Assembly: GCA_041743835.1 (NCBI GenBank)
Contig: JBGTLW010000169.1
Coordinates: 1 to 5,756, forward strand
Direction of reading: 5' to 3'
Source: JBGTLW01 sp041743835
GTDB lineage: Bacteria > Planctomycetota > Phycisphaerae > Phycisphaerales > Phycisphaeraceae
DNA length: 5,756 nt
Positions 1-5,259 of this stretch are shown piece after piece. A program made the translations under genes and the position numbers. Position 1 is the stretch's first letter; each line of letters begins with the position of its first letter. The notes beneath the pieces are model-generated. The model had not been told where the DNA came from. It did no database searches and worked only from the letters and a program-made list of their open reading frames with translations.

Positions 1-86
1 GCGATCGTCGCCTCCAACGCCGCCAACCGACGACGCAGCGAAGCATTCTCCGCCTCCAGTGCCGCGATCCGCGCATCCTTGTCCAT
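1..86 (-). CDS. N-terminus of a coiled-coil (leucine-zipper-like) protein, cut by window edge
   Basis: Only the first 28 codons are in the window, starting at ATG 86-84 on the minus strand. The peptide begins MDKDARIAALEAENASLRRR and keeps an unbroken heptad pattern: I7, L10, N14, L17, L21, L24 and I28 fall on alternating a/d positions. That predicts a parallel coiled coil, and Asn at an a position favours a dimer. A weak AAGAG lies about 6 bases before the ATG. The start is 18 bases after the stop of the lipoprotein gene at 105-608, so co-transcription is plausible. Similar N-termini occur in IS66-type transposases and in many unrelated coiled-coil proteins. The rest of the protein is needed to tell these apart, and I assign no function. 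Confidence 0.55.
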   Translation of the reverse strand, partial: MDKDARIAALEAENASLRRRLAALEATI

Positions 87-104
87 GCAACTCTTATCGG
101 ATCA

Positions 105-608
105 TCACAACTTGTATCGACAGTTGGGGTGAACGGTTACCTCCGCGACCGCCTCGGACCGACGGGCCATCAACGGCTCGCGGATCGACAACTGGTCCCG
201 CAGCAAAGGGATCTCACGCTGCAACCTGACAAGCCGCCCCTGCGCTTCGATCGAACGCCGCCGCGCGGCCCGCGGCAGGGCCCGGCCTTCATACTGCTTC
301 TCCAACTCTCGCAAGGTCGCCCGGTGACGCGCCTGCTCGGCCTGCTTGGCCTCCAACTCGGCCGACAACCGCTCATACTCCTCAGCCACCTCGTCAAAGT
401 CCGCGACCCGACGCTCCGCCGCACCCATCGCCTCGGCCGCCGCATCCACCGCCGCCCGCGCCGACAACAACGCCTGATCCACTGCGGCCTCCACGCCCGT
501 CGTTTCCGCGCCTGAATCCTCACCCCTACACCCCGCCATGCCTCCCCACAACACCCACAACACCCACAACACCACCCCGCCCCTAAGCCAACGCCCGATC
601 TTCGTCAT
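105..608 (-). CDS. Predicted coiled-coil lipoprotein, unknown function
   Basis: From ATG 608 the product is 167 residues. It starts MTKIGRWLRG, followed by a hydrophobic stretch containing a VLW-VLW-VLW repeat and a lipobox-like MAGC with Cys27. This predicts signal peptidase II processing and lipid anchoring. After a short acidic/Gly linker, residues about 35-150 are charged and rich in Ala, Glu, Arg and Leu with heptad character (for example YERLSAELEAKQAEQ and LVRLQREIPLLRDQL), so an extended coiled coil is likely. I do not recognise a family. The start is uncertain: in-frame ATG 620 and GTG 641 lie upstream. I chose 608 because it gives a compact signal peptide, and a GAGGA sits 11 bases upstream. 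A -10-like TACAAT (plus 627-632) would put transcription initiation near 620, so a leaderless transcript from ATG 620 is an alternative. It is probably in an operon with the leucine-zipper gene at 1-86. Confidence 0.8.
   Translation of the reverse strand: MTKIGRWLRGGVVLWVLWVLWGGMAGCRGEDSGAETTGVEAAVDQALLSARAAVDAAAEAMGAAERRVADFDEVAEEYERLSAELEAKQAEQARHRATLRELEKQYEGRALPRAARRRSIEAQGRLVRLQREIPLLRDQLSIREPLMARRSEAVAEVTVHPNCRYKL
547..573. repeat. Three perfect tandem copies of a 9-base unit (CACAACACC)
   Basis: The unit CACAACACC occurs three times head to tail at 547-555, 556-564 and 565-573. On the minus strand it encodes the repeated Val-Leu-Trp in the hydrophobic core of the lipoprotein signal peptide. 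The unit is a multiple of three, so gain or loss of a copy would stay in frame and only lengthen or shorten the hydrophobic core. Confidence 0.9.
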
Positions 609-888
609 GCCCAGACCCATCCTCAAATTGTAACACCCCACCCCAAGAAGCCGGCGTCCGAGCCCGCGAAGACCCGGTTTCCACGCCGGGAGGCAAACCG
701 CAAGTCATCCGCTGCGGGGCATCGCCAAGCTTAGCCTCTCCACTCGCTGTAAGGCCGATTATTTGTATGAATCGTCGGGTTTTACCTCTCCACCCGCCAT
801 CGCGATCTATGATACAGGCATAACCTTCGCGGCCATCGTGACCGGGCCGCATAAGCTAAACGACATCACGCCAACCAAGGAACACCCC
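609..888. promoter_or_regulatory. Divergent intergenic region between the lipoprotein and SnoaL-like genes
   Basis: These 280 bases separate two genes read outward, so promoters for both should lie here. For the leftward gene, TACAAT (minus strand, plus 627-632) is one base from the -10 consensus but has no clear -35. For the rightward gene, TATGAT at 808-813 resembles a -10, and TTTACC at 781-786 is a poorly spaced -35 candidate (21 bases). A weak stem pairs CCGGCGT (651-657) with ACGCCGG (683-689). No coding sequence here is convincing. Planctomycete promoters are poorly defined, so these assignments are tentative. Confidence 0.3.
877..881 (+). promoter_or_regulatory. Ribosome-binding site deciding the SnoaL-like gene start
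   Basis: AAGGA ends 7 bases before ATG 889. An in-frame extension reaches back to about 763 but has no comparable site and no family-like residues, so this site fixes the start at 889. Confidence 0.8.
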
Positions 889-1251
889 ATGGACATCAAG
901 ACCCTTGCCTACAAGCTGGTAGAAATGTGCAACGAATTGAAGAACTTCGACGTGATGGAGCAGATGTACGCCGACGACATCGTCTCGGTTGAGCCGAGTG
1001 GCACCGCCACCGCCGGCAAGCAGGCCGTGATCGAAAAGTCCCGCCAGTGGGCCGCCGCCAACGACATCCACAGCGAGACCGTCAAGGGCCCGTTCTTCCA
1101 CGGCCGGGACCGCTTCGCCACCCAGACCACCTTCAAGGTCACCCGCAAAGACACCGGCGAAAACGCCACCCTCGACGAGATCACCATCTACACCGTCAAG
1201 GACGGCAAACTGATCCGTGAAGAGTTCTACTTCGACGGCGACCGCTGGTAA
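889..1251 (+). CDS. SnoaL-like / nuclear transport factor 2 (NTF2) family protein
   Basis: The product is 120 residues, a normal length for a single-domain SnoaL/NTF2-like protein (an alpha+beta cone fold). An N-terminal helix (about residues 3-26) leads to MYADDIVSVEP (26-36), the usual 'YADD...EP' turn. A helix with GKQAVIEKSRQW (43-54) follows, then strands at about 65-85, 95-104 and 106-116 ending KLIREEFYFDGDRW. This matches the SnoaL-like pattern seen in small polyketide cyclase, isomerase and uncharacterised stress-type proteins. The fold alone does not give the ligand, and I see no firm catalytic signature. The start at ATG 889 is supported by an AAGGA site. It has no signal peptide, so it is probably cytoplasmic. 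It appears to be monocistronic: the left neighbour is divergent and the right neighbour convergent. Confidence 0.93.
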   Translation: MDIKTLAYKLVEMCNELKNFDVMEQMYADDIVSVEPSGTATAGKQAVIEKSRQWAAANDIHSETVKGPFFHGRDRFATQTTFKVTRKDTGENATLDEITIYTVKDGKLIREEFYFDGDRW

Positions 1252-1362
1252 CCGCCAACGGCCCCGTCGGAGCACGAAGCGTGAGCGCATCACAAGTCAA
1301 AGACGACGCGGAACCCGCGCCAGATGACAAGTGAGACTTTCGATCAACATCGCTCAAGCCCT

Positions 1363-1626
1363 CGGGGTTGACCCGCTCCATGTTACCGCATGGAAACCTG
1401 TCAATCGCCGGACGGTGGTGCGAGTGGCGCACGACGCCGCGCGGGTGTGGCCCGCTCACCATACGCAACCTCGGCGACAGCCTCCGCGCCCGCCGCGACC
1501 ACGCCCGCGAGATGGAATTGCTGCTGAAGGTGCTAACGCACGATGTGATGATCGTCAGATGTTGCGTACAAAGACAGTTGCAACAGAGCCGGAGCGACCA
1601 CGTTTCAAAACCCTCGTATTTCGATA
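1363..1626. repeat. Direct repeat copy A (integron-like half-site plus body)
   Basis: Two blocks match copy B in the same orientation. Bases 1363-1396 match 2201-2234 at about 31 of 34 positions, both ending TTACCGCATGGAAA. Bases from 1520 to about 1606 match 2238-2325, including the shared core TGCAACAGAGCCGGAGCG (1578-1595). Between the blocks copy A carries about 123 GC-rich bases (1397-1519), where copy B has only 3. Copy A also has about 16 extra bases near 1606-1621. The shared blocks are similar but not identical, which indicates an old duplication or members of a dispersed repeat family. Confidence 0.8.
1578..1615. repeat. Left inverted arm flanking the low-GC lipoprotein gene
   Basis: This arm, with core CAACAGAGCCGGAGCG and then GTTTCAAAACCCTC, is the imperfect reverse complement of 2126-2161 on the far side of the gene at 1633-2061. 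About 32 of 37 positions match, with one indel. It resembles the L-type stem arm of the attC-like site at 4513-4614, which carries the related GACCGAGCCGGC. Confidence 0.75.
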
Positions 1627-1632
1627 CGCTGC

Positions 1633-2061
1633 CTATGGCGCAAAGGCGTACTCTCCTATGTTATTCAGTGCTAGTATCTTCTTTTTGCGAAGCAATCTTT
1701 CCATGTGTAGGTGATAGCCTAGCGCGTCATACGGCAAATGATATCTGGGCCTACCTCCCCGCATGTCATCTTGCCATGACACAATTAGAATTGCGCTATC
1801 CTCCACTAACTCCAGCGTCTCCATGACCCGCTTAATCCCAAGTTCGCCAGTTCCCATATGAACATCGTCCAGAAAAAAGCTGGCTGAATTGGGATCGCCA
1901 ATTCCGTTGTAGTCTTCCCATCGTAGAACATAGATAATGTTTCCATAGAGGTCCGGCAAGTCGCTGTCGCGAGGTGTGCTGCATGACGCGCACATCAACA
2001 CTGCTGTAAGTACAAGACACTGCTTGACAACCTCGTTCTCGCTATTTGTCTGCATATTCAT
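1633..2061 (-). CDS. Small predicted lipoprotein, unknown function, atypical low GC
   Basis: The product is 142 residues from ATG 2061. The N-terminus MNMQTNSENEVVKQ is followed by a hydrophobic segment LVLTAVLMCASC, and the second Cys (CASC) is the likelier lipidation site. The n-region is unusually acidic for a signal peptide. The mature part includes YGNIIYVLRWEDYNG, SASFFLDDVHMG and ILIVSWQDDMRGG, and ends in a basic RLLRKKK patch. I recognise no family. ATG 2055 is an equally possible start, with GAGA 8 bases upstream, and an in-frame ATG 2091 has no ribosome site. A hand count of one 60-base line (1681-1740) gives about 47% G+C, against about 73% for one line of the GMC gene, so a different origin is likely. 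The gene lies between inverted arms at 1578-1615 and 2126-2161 and is convergent with the SnoaL-like gene. Confidence 0.72.
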   Translation of the reverse strand: MNMQTNSENEVVKQCLVLTAVLMCASCSTPRDSDLPDLYGNIIYVLRWEDYNGIGDPNSASFFLDDVHMGTGELGIKRVMETLELVEDSAILIVSWQDDMRGGRPRYHLPYDALGYHLHMERLLRKKKILALNNIGEYAFAP

Positions 2062-2125
2062 TTTCTCTTTCGTGGTTTCAGAGGCCCACATTGGGTCGAT
2101 CGCGATAGCTGGCCACTTTGGCTTT

Positions 2126-2331
2126 GAGGTATTGAAACGGGGACGCTCCGGCTCTGTTCCAGCGCTCCGCCGCTCGGCGCATGTTAGGCGCTTGCGCCAC
2201 CGGGGTTGAACCGCTACATCTTACCGCATGGAAAGCTGCTGCTGAAAGTGTTGCCCCACGATATGATGATCGTCACATGTTGCACCTAAAGAGGGCTGCA
2301 ACAGAGCCGGAGCGTCCCTGTTTCGATACTC
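2126..2331. repeat. Palindrome-bounded module (copy B) with about 35-base inverted arms
   Basis: The left arm 2126-2161 and right arm 2297-2331 are near-perfect inverted repeats. Both contain GGGACGCTCCGGCTCTGTT read inward from the ends, followed by CA, and they differ at only a few positions. Inside are GTTAGGC (2183-2189), a small perfect hairpin GGCGC-TT-GCGCC (2187-2198), the direct-repeat blocks shared with copy A, and ACCTAAA (2284-2290), a one-mismatch match to the integron box RYYYAAC. On the minus strand the order is stem arm, TTTAGGT, about 94 bases, GCCTAAC, stem arm, which resembles a very small gene-less integron cassette between two half-sites. A miniature inverted-repeat element is the main alternative. 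Confidence 0.65.
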
Positions 2332-2384
2332 AGCGGAGAGACAGAGCACGTAACAACCAAGGGTTGAGCCAATTACTCCTAATT

Positions 2385-2413
2385 TTGCTTATTTGCGATT
2401 CAATACCTACTGT
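2385..2413 (+). promoter_or_regulatory. Possible promoter for the GMC oxidoreductase gene
   Basis: TTGCTT (2385-2390) and TACTGT (2408-2413) are separated by 17 bases in an AT-rich patch about 50 bases before the start codon. Both hexamers are weak matches to the sigma-70 consensus. Confidence 0.25.
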
Positions 2414-2463
2414 GAGACGCTTGGACACAAGCCAGGATATTGTCGTTTCAAACAAGCCCAAAA

Positions 2464-4518
2464 ATGACACCCGCCCATCTATCCATACTCCTCGCGCTGC
2501 TCGACACACTCATCCCCCAGGACGATTACCCCAGCGCGACGCAGAACCAGGTACACCGCTACATCGACGGCATCCTCGCATCAGAGCATCAGGGCAAGCA
2601 CGCGCAGGTCGCCGCGGGGCTGACAGCCCTGGCCGCCACCGGGTTCGTGGAGTTGCCGCTTGATGCGCGTGCCGATGCTCTTCATGCATTCGCACGTGAA
2701 GGCCACCAGGCATTTGTTCAATTCATGGCTACGCTCGCCAACGAGGGCTACTACGCCGACCGCACCAACGGCGGCAACCCGGAGCACGCCTCCTGGGACA
2801 TGATCGGTTTCCGCCCACAGACCAAGCGCCCTTTCACTCCGCCCGATCTGAGTATCACGCCGCACACCATCGATCAGATAGAAAGGGAGTACGACACGAT
2901 CGTCATCGGTGCCGGTGCGGGCGGCGGGGTCGCGGCAAGCGTGCTCGCAAAGGCCGGGCGAACCGTGCTGGTGCTCGAGCGCGGGGATTGGCTGTCCTTC
3001 GAGAACTCTACATTTGATCACCTCCGCAACCACCGACTCCAACGCTACGGCCACAACACCGGGCCCGACCTCCAAGGCCATCCCCGCGTTGTCCAACACG
3101 CCGACGGATCAGCCCAAACCGTCCGGCCCCACGAAGGCGGCTACGGAAACAACGCGATGACCCTCGGCGGCGGCACCCGCGTCTACGGCGCACAAGCCTG
3201 GCGGTTCCACCCCGATGACTTCCGCATGGCCTCGCGGTACGGCATCCCGCAAGACTCCTCGCTTGCCGACTGGCCGATCACCTACGACGACCTTGAACCC
3301 TACTACGACCGGGCCGAATGGGAACTCGGCGTCTGCGGGGACGCGACCGAGCACCGGTGTATCGGCCCACGCTCACGCAACTTTCCCATGCCGCCAATCA
3401 CCCGCGATGCGCAGTACGCATTGCTCAAGCCCGCCGCCGAACGATTGGGCTGGGCCGCGGGGCCTCCGGCTCTGCTCATCAACTCCACCGTTTACAACGG
3501 TCGCCCGCCCTGCGCCCGCTGTGGCATGTGCGTTGGCTTCGCTTGCCCGTCCGAATCTAAAAACGGCTCGCACAACACCGCCATCCCCGCTGCCCTCGCC
3601 ACCGGGCGGTGCCACCTCCTCACCGCCGCACTCGCCGATCGTTTGCTCACCGAGGACAACCGCGTTGTGGGTGTCCGCTTCTGGCTCGATAGCGACCAGC
3701 CCACGGTTCACGAAGTCCGCGCTAGAAATGTCGTCCTCGCCTGCGGCGCGATCGAATCCGCCCGGCTGCTCCTCCATAGCCCCACCGACCGCGAGCCCCG
3801 CGGCATCGGCAACCGCCACGACCAGGTCGGCCGCCATCTCCAGTCACACGTGTACGGCGGCGCGTTCGCTCAGTTCGCCGAGCCCGTGCACGAATGCGAG
3901 GGCCCCGGCGTCAGCATCGCCACCCTGGACCACCTGCATGGACACGACGGCATCATCGGCGGCGGCCTGCTCGCCAACGAATTCACCAAGCTACCTCTGT
4001 CGTTCTACAACTCCAGCCTCCCCCCGGGCACGCCGCGATGGGGCCTCGAACTCAAGCAAGCCATGACTCATCAGTACCGCCGCACGCTTCAGTGCTACGG
4101 CCCGATTCAGGATGTCCCCAACCCACGGTCCCGTGTCACGCTTGATCCGATCGTCACCGACAAGTTCGGCGTCCCCGTCGCCCGGCTGCACGGCACGGTT
4201 CACCCCGAGTCGCTACGAACATCAAATCACATGCGGAAGTTCGCGGAACGCTGGCTCAAAGAAGCGGGAGCCACCCGCGTGTGGAGCCACGAAACCCGCG
4301 GCGGCGGGCCATGCGGCGGGCAGCACCAAGCCGGGACCTGCCGGATGGGCGTCGACCCGAAAACCTCGGTCACCGACCCAACCGGCCGGGTTCATGGCCA
4401 CGGCAACCTCTTTGTGTGCGATGGGTCGGTCCACGTGACCAACGGCGGTGTGAACCCCGTCCTCACCATCTTCGCCCTCGCATACCGCACGGCAGACCGG
4501 ATCGTGGCGGATGCTTAG
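2464..4518 (+). CDS. GMC-family FAD oxidoreductase with fused gluconate 2-dehydrogenase subunit 3-like N-terminal domain
   Basis: The product is 684 residues from ATG 2464; a TTG at 2440 would add eight. Residues 1-118 (LLALLDTLIPQDDYPSA ... ASWDMIGFRP) match the gluconate 2-dehydrogenase subunit 3 pattern, which is usually a separate small subunit. The GMC part starts at about 142 with the Rossmann FAD motif IVIGAGAGGG (146-155) and the ribose-binding ERG (172-174). It continues with NAMTLGGGTRVYG (230-242), then a cluster C350-x2-C353-x2-C356-x4-C361. The C-terminal domain carries HQAGTCRMG, with the catalytic base His621, and NPVLTI, with its partner Asn664. GMC enzymes of this kind oxidise alcohols or sugars and pass electrons from FADH2 to an acceptor. 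In related bacterial FAD-dependent glucose and gluconate dehydrogenases a Cys-rich segment binds an Fe-S cluster, so the Cys group may do so here. No signal peptide, Tat motif or adjacent cytochrome gene is visible, so the electron acceptor and the substrate are unknown. The stop codon overlaps the attC-like site. Confidence 0.96.
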   Translation: MTPAHLSILLALLDTLIPQDDYPSATQNQVHRYIDGILASEHQGKHAQVAAGLTALAATGFVELPLDARADALHAFAREGHQAFVQFMATLANEGYYADRTNGGNPEHASWDMIGFRPQTKRPFTPPDLSITPHTIDQIEREYDTIVIGAGAGGGVAASVLAKAGRTVLVLERGDWLSFENSTFDHLRNHRLQRYGHNTGPDLQGHPRVVQHADGSAQTVRPHEGGYGNNAMTLGGGTRVYGAQAWRFHPDDFRMASRYGIPQDSSLADWPITYDDLEPYYDRAEWELGVCGDATEHRCIGPRSRNFPMPPITRDAQYALLKPAAERLGWAAGPPALLINSTVYNGRPPCARCGMCVGFACPSESKNGSHNTAIPAALATGRCHLLTAALADRLLTEDNRVVGVRFWLDSDQPTVHEVRARNVVLACGAIESARLLLHSPTDREPRGIGNRHDQVGRHLQSHVYGGAFAQFAEPVHECEGPGVSIATLDHLHGHDGIIGGGLLANEFTKLPLSFYNSSLPPGTPRWGLELKQAMTHQYRRTLQCYGPIQDVPNPRSRVTLDPIVTDKFGVPVARLHGTVHPESLRTSNHMRKFAERWLKEAGATRVWSHETRGGGPCGGQHQAGTCRMGVDPKTSVTDPTGRVHGHGNLFVCDGSVHVTNGGVNPVLTIFALAYRTADRIVADA

Positions 4519-4614
4519 CGTAAAGCCGATCAGTGGCCGAGCCGGCACCGCGCCGACTCTCGAGACCCAAGAAGCTTTCCCGCCGGCTCGGTCCACTGCA
4601 TTGCGTAGTTAGGC
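4513..4614 (-). repeat. attC-like integron recombination site (imperfect hairpin)
   Basis: Read on the minus strand, the order is GCCTAAC (4614-4608, a perfect RYYYAAC box), a 9-base spacer, arm CAGTGGACCGAGCCGGC (4598-4582), a 35-base loop, arm GCCGGCTCGGCCACTG (4546-4531), an 11-base spacer and GCTAAGC (4519-4513). The final box is one base from GTTRRRY and can pair fully with the first box using two G-T wobbles. The stem is 16 base pairs with exactly one unpaired base (plus T4592), like the extrahelical bases of attC sites. The length of 102 bases is normal for attC. It overlaps the GMC stop codon and lies between convergent genes, so it could also end transcription in both directions. No integrase is visible. 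A plain palindromic repeat or terminator is the alternative. Confidence 0.55.
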
Positions 4615-4622
4615 AACATGTC
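4608..4622. repeat. 15-base inverted repeat, stop-codon side (GTTAGGCAACATGTC)
   Basis: This copy includes the GCCTAAC box of the attC-like site (minus strand) and the last bases of the lipoprotein stop codon. It is a perfect reverse complement of 5255-5269. Confidence 0.95.
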
Positions 4623-5259
4623 AGCCGCCTCGGCCGATTGGAATGCTATCAGTGAACGGGTCGCCTTCCGAGGGTTTCCAAGACTCGACCGTCGATCGGA
4701 TGTCCGACCAGACTCGCCGGAAGCGCTGATACTCCGGCGGTTCTGCAGCGAAGACGGCCTCGCGATTGCGCCCGTCGAGCGACTCGACGCCGTGTGAGGA
4801 GACAACGAGCTTCGGATTGTTCTCGAATCCCTCGTGCCAAGAGTCCATCACCAGTTCCCGATCCGCCAAGCGCACTTCGATGACATCGAAGCTGGAATCG
4901 GGGCCCGTGTTGCCGTAGTACGCCTTTCCCTCGCCGAAGACGCCTTCGCGATGCAATGCCTCAAGCAAGACAACGATCTTCTTCGTGTCGATTCGCGATT
5001 GAAGCAAAGCCCCATTCGCTCGCCAGACGATGCGCCCGTCACTCCAAACAGCAGTGGTAACTTGTTCGCGCGGTGCCTGCAGATTACCGCTGTAGCTATC
5101 CTGGTAGAGGAGGATGACTGGCTTCTCCGAAACCGTAAGTGCGGGTGCCGGCAAAGCGGTCGCGGACGGCAGGGCTTGCACCTTCGCAGGCGCAGGCTTG
5201 TCGCCGTTGCAACCGAGCGCGAGTAAGCAAACGACGAGGATTAGCGGTTTCACCGACAT
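4621..5259 (-). CDS. Predicted lipoprotein of unknown function in an integron-cassette-like setting
   Basis: The product is 212 residues. MSVKPLILVVCLLALGC is a short lipoprotein signal peptide with lipobox ALGC and lipidation at Cys17. A Pro/Ala-rich linker (about 18-45) follows, then a globular part. Notable segments are VILLYQDSYSGNL (48-60), AVWSDGRIVWRANGAL (70-85), a helix DTKKIVVLLEALHREGVFG (91-109), YYGNTGPDSSFDVIEVRLAD (114-133) and a C-terminal helix with YQRFRRVWSDIRSTVESW. The DGRIVWR strand and the LLEALHREGVF helix look like a conserved domain, but I cannot name the family. ATG 5259 lies inside the inverted repeat copy GTTAGGCAACATGTC, and the TGA lies inside the other copy at 4608-4622, so gene and cassette ends coincide. 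The AGG of GTTAGGC, 4 bases before ATG, is the only ribosome-site candidate. Confidence 0.88.
   Translation of the reverse strand: MSVKPLILVVCLLALGCNGDKPAPAKVQALPSATALPAPALTVSEKPVILLYQDSYSGNLQAPREQVTTAVWSDGRIVWRANGALLQSRIDTKKIVVLLEALHREGVFGEGKAYYGNTGPDSSFDVIEVRLADRELVMDSWHEGFENNPKLVVSSHGVESLDGRNREAVFAAEPPEYQRFRRVWSDIRSTVESWKPSEGDPFTDSIPIGRGG

Larger units (their letters stand above)
1252..1632. other. 381-base non-coding stretch holding repeat copy A
   Basis: I find no convincing gene here. Reading frames open on both strands at about 1331-1714 (plus), 1368-1826 (plus) and 1196-1468 (minus), but they lack good ribosome sites and family-like residues, and they run through repeat DNA. The right two-thirds (1363-1626) is copy A of a repeat that returns at 2201-2331. 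A weak hairpin follows the SnoaL-like stop (1255-1261 with 1264-1270, one mismatch) but has no T-tract. Confidence 0.7.
2062..2463. other. Divergent 402-base non-coding stretch holding repeat copy B and the GMC gene leader
   Basis: It separates the leftward lipoprotein gene from the rightward GMC oxidoreductase gene. Bases 2126-2331 are a palindromic repeat module. Bases 2332-2463 are AT-richer and carry a possible promoter for the GMC gene. No credible coding sequence is seen: the frames open here run through the repeats and lack ribosome sites. Confidence 0.7.

Noticed and set aside
731..754. GCTTAGC (731-737) followed by GTAAGGC, resembling the integron boxes at 4513
   Set aside because: No stem arms lie between them, spacing is too short for attC, and GTAAGGC does not fit GTTRRRY. 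Chance is the simpler explanation.
1255..1270. Possible terminator after the SnoaL-like gene
   Set aside because: The 7-base stem has a mismatch, a 2-base loop and no T-tract, so it is too weak to call.
856..1293. Minus-strand frame of 145 codons opposite the SnoaL-like gene
   Set aside because: The peptide is Val/Gly/Leu-rich, the typical antisense of a high-GC gene, with no recognisable motif. The plus-strand frame has family residues and a ribosome site.
1331..1826. Overlapping plus-strand frames at 1331-1714 and 1368-1826
   Set aside because: They run through repeat copy A and over the antisense of the lipoprotein gene, lack ribosome sites, and the shared peptide pieces with 2181-2663 follow from the DNA repeat rather than protein conservation.
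2181..2663. Plus-strand frame of 160 codons containing peptide matches to copy A
   Set aside because: It crosses the palindromic module and overlaps the GMC gene start in another frame. The similarity is explained by the repeated DNA.
3215..4066. Long plus-strand frame of 283 codons inside the GMC gene
   Set aside because: It is a shadow frame of GC-rich coding DNA, dominated by Ser, Pro, Thr and Ala, while the overlapping GMC frame has clear family motifs.
4834..5226. Plus-strand frame of 130 codons opposite the third lipoprotein gene
   Set aside because: The minus-strand product has a lipoprotein signal peptide and coherent strands and helices. This frame has none and no ribosome site.
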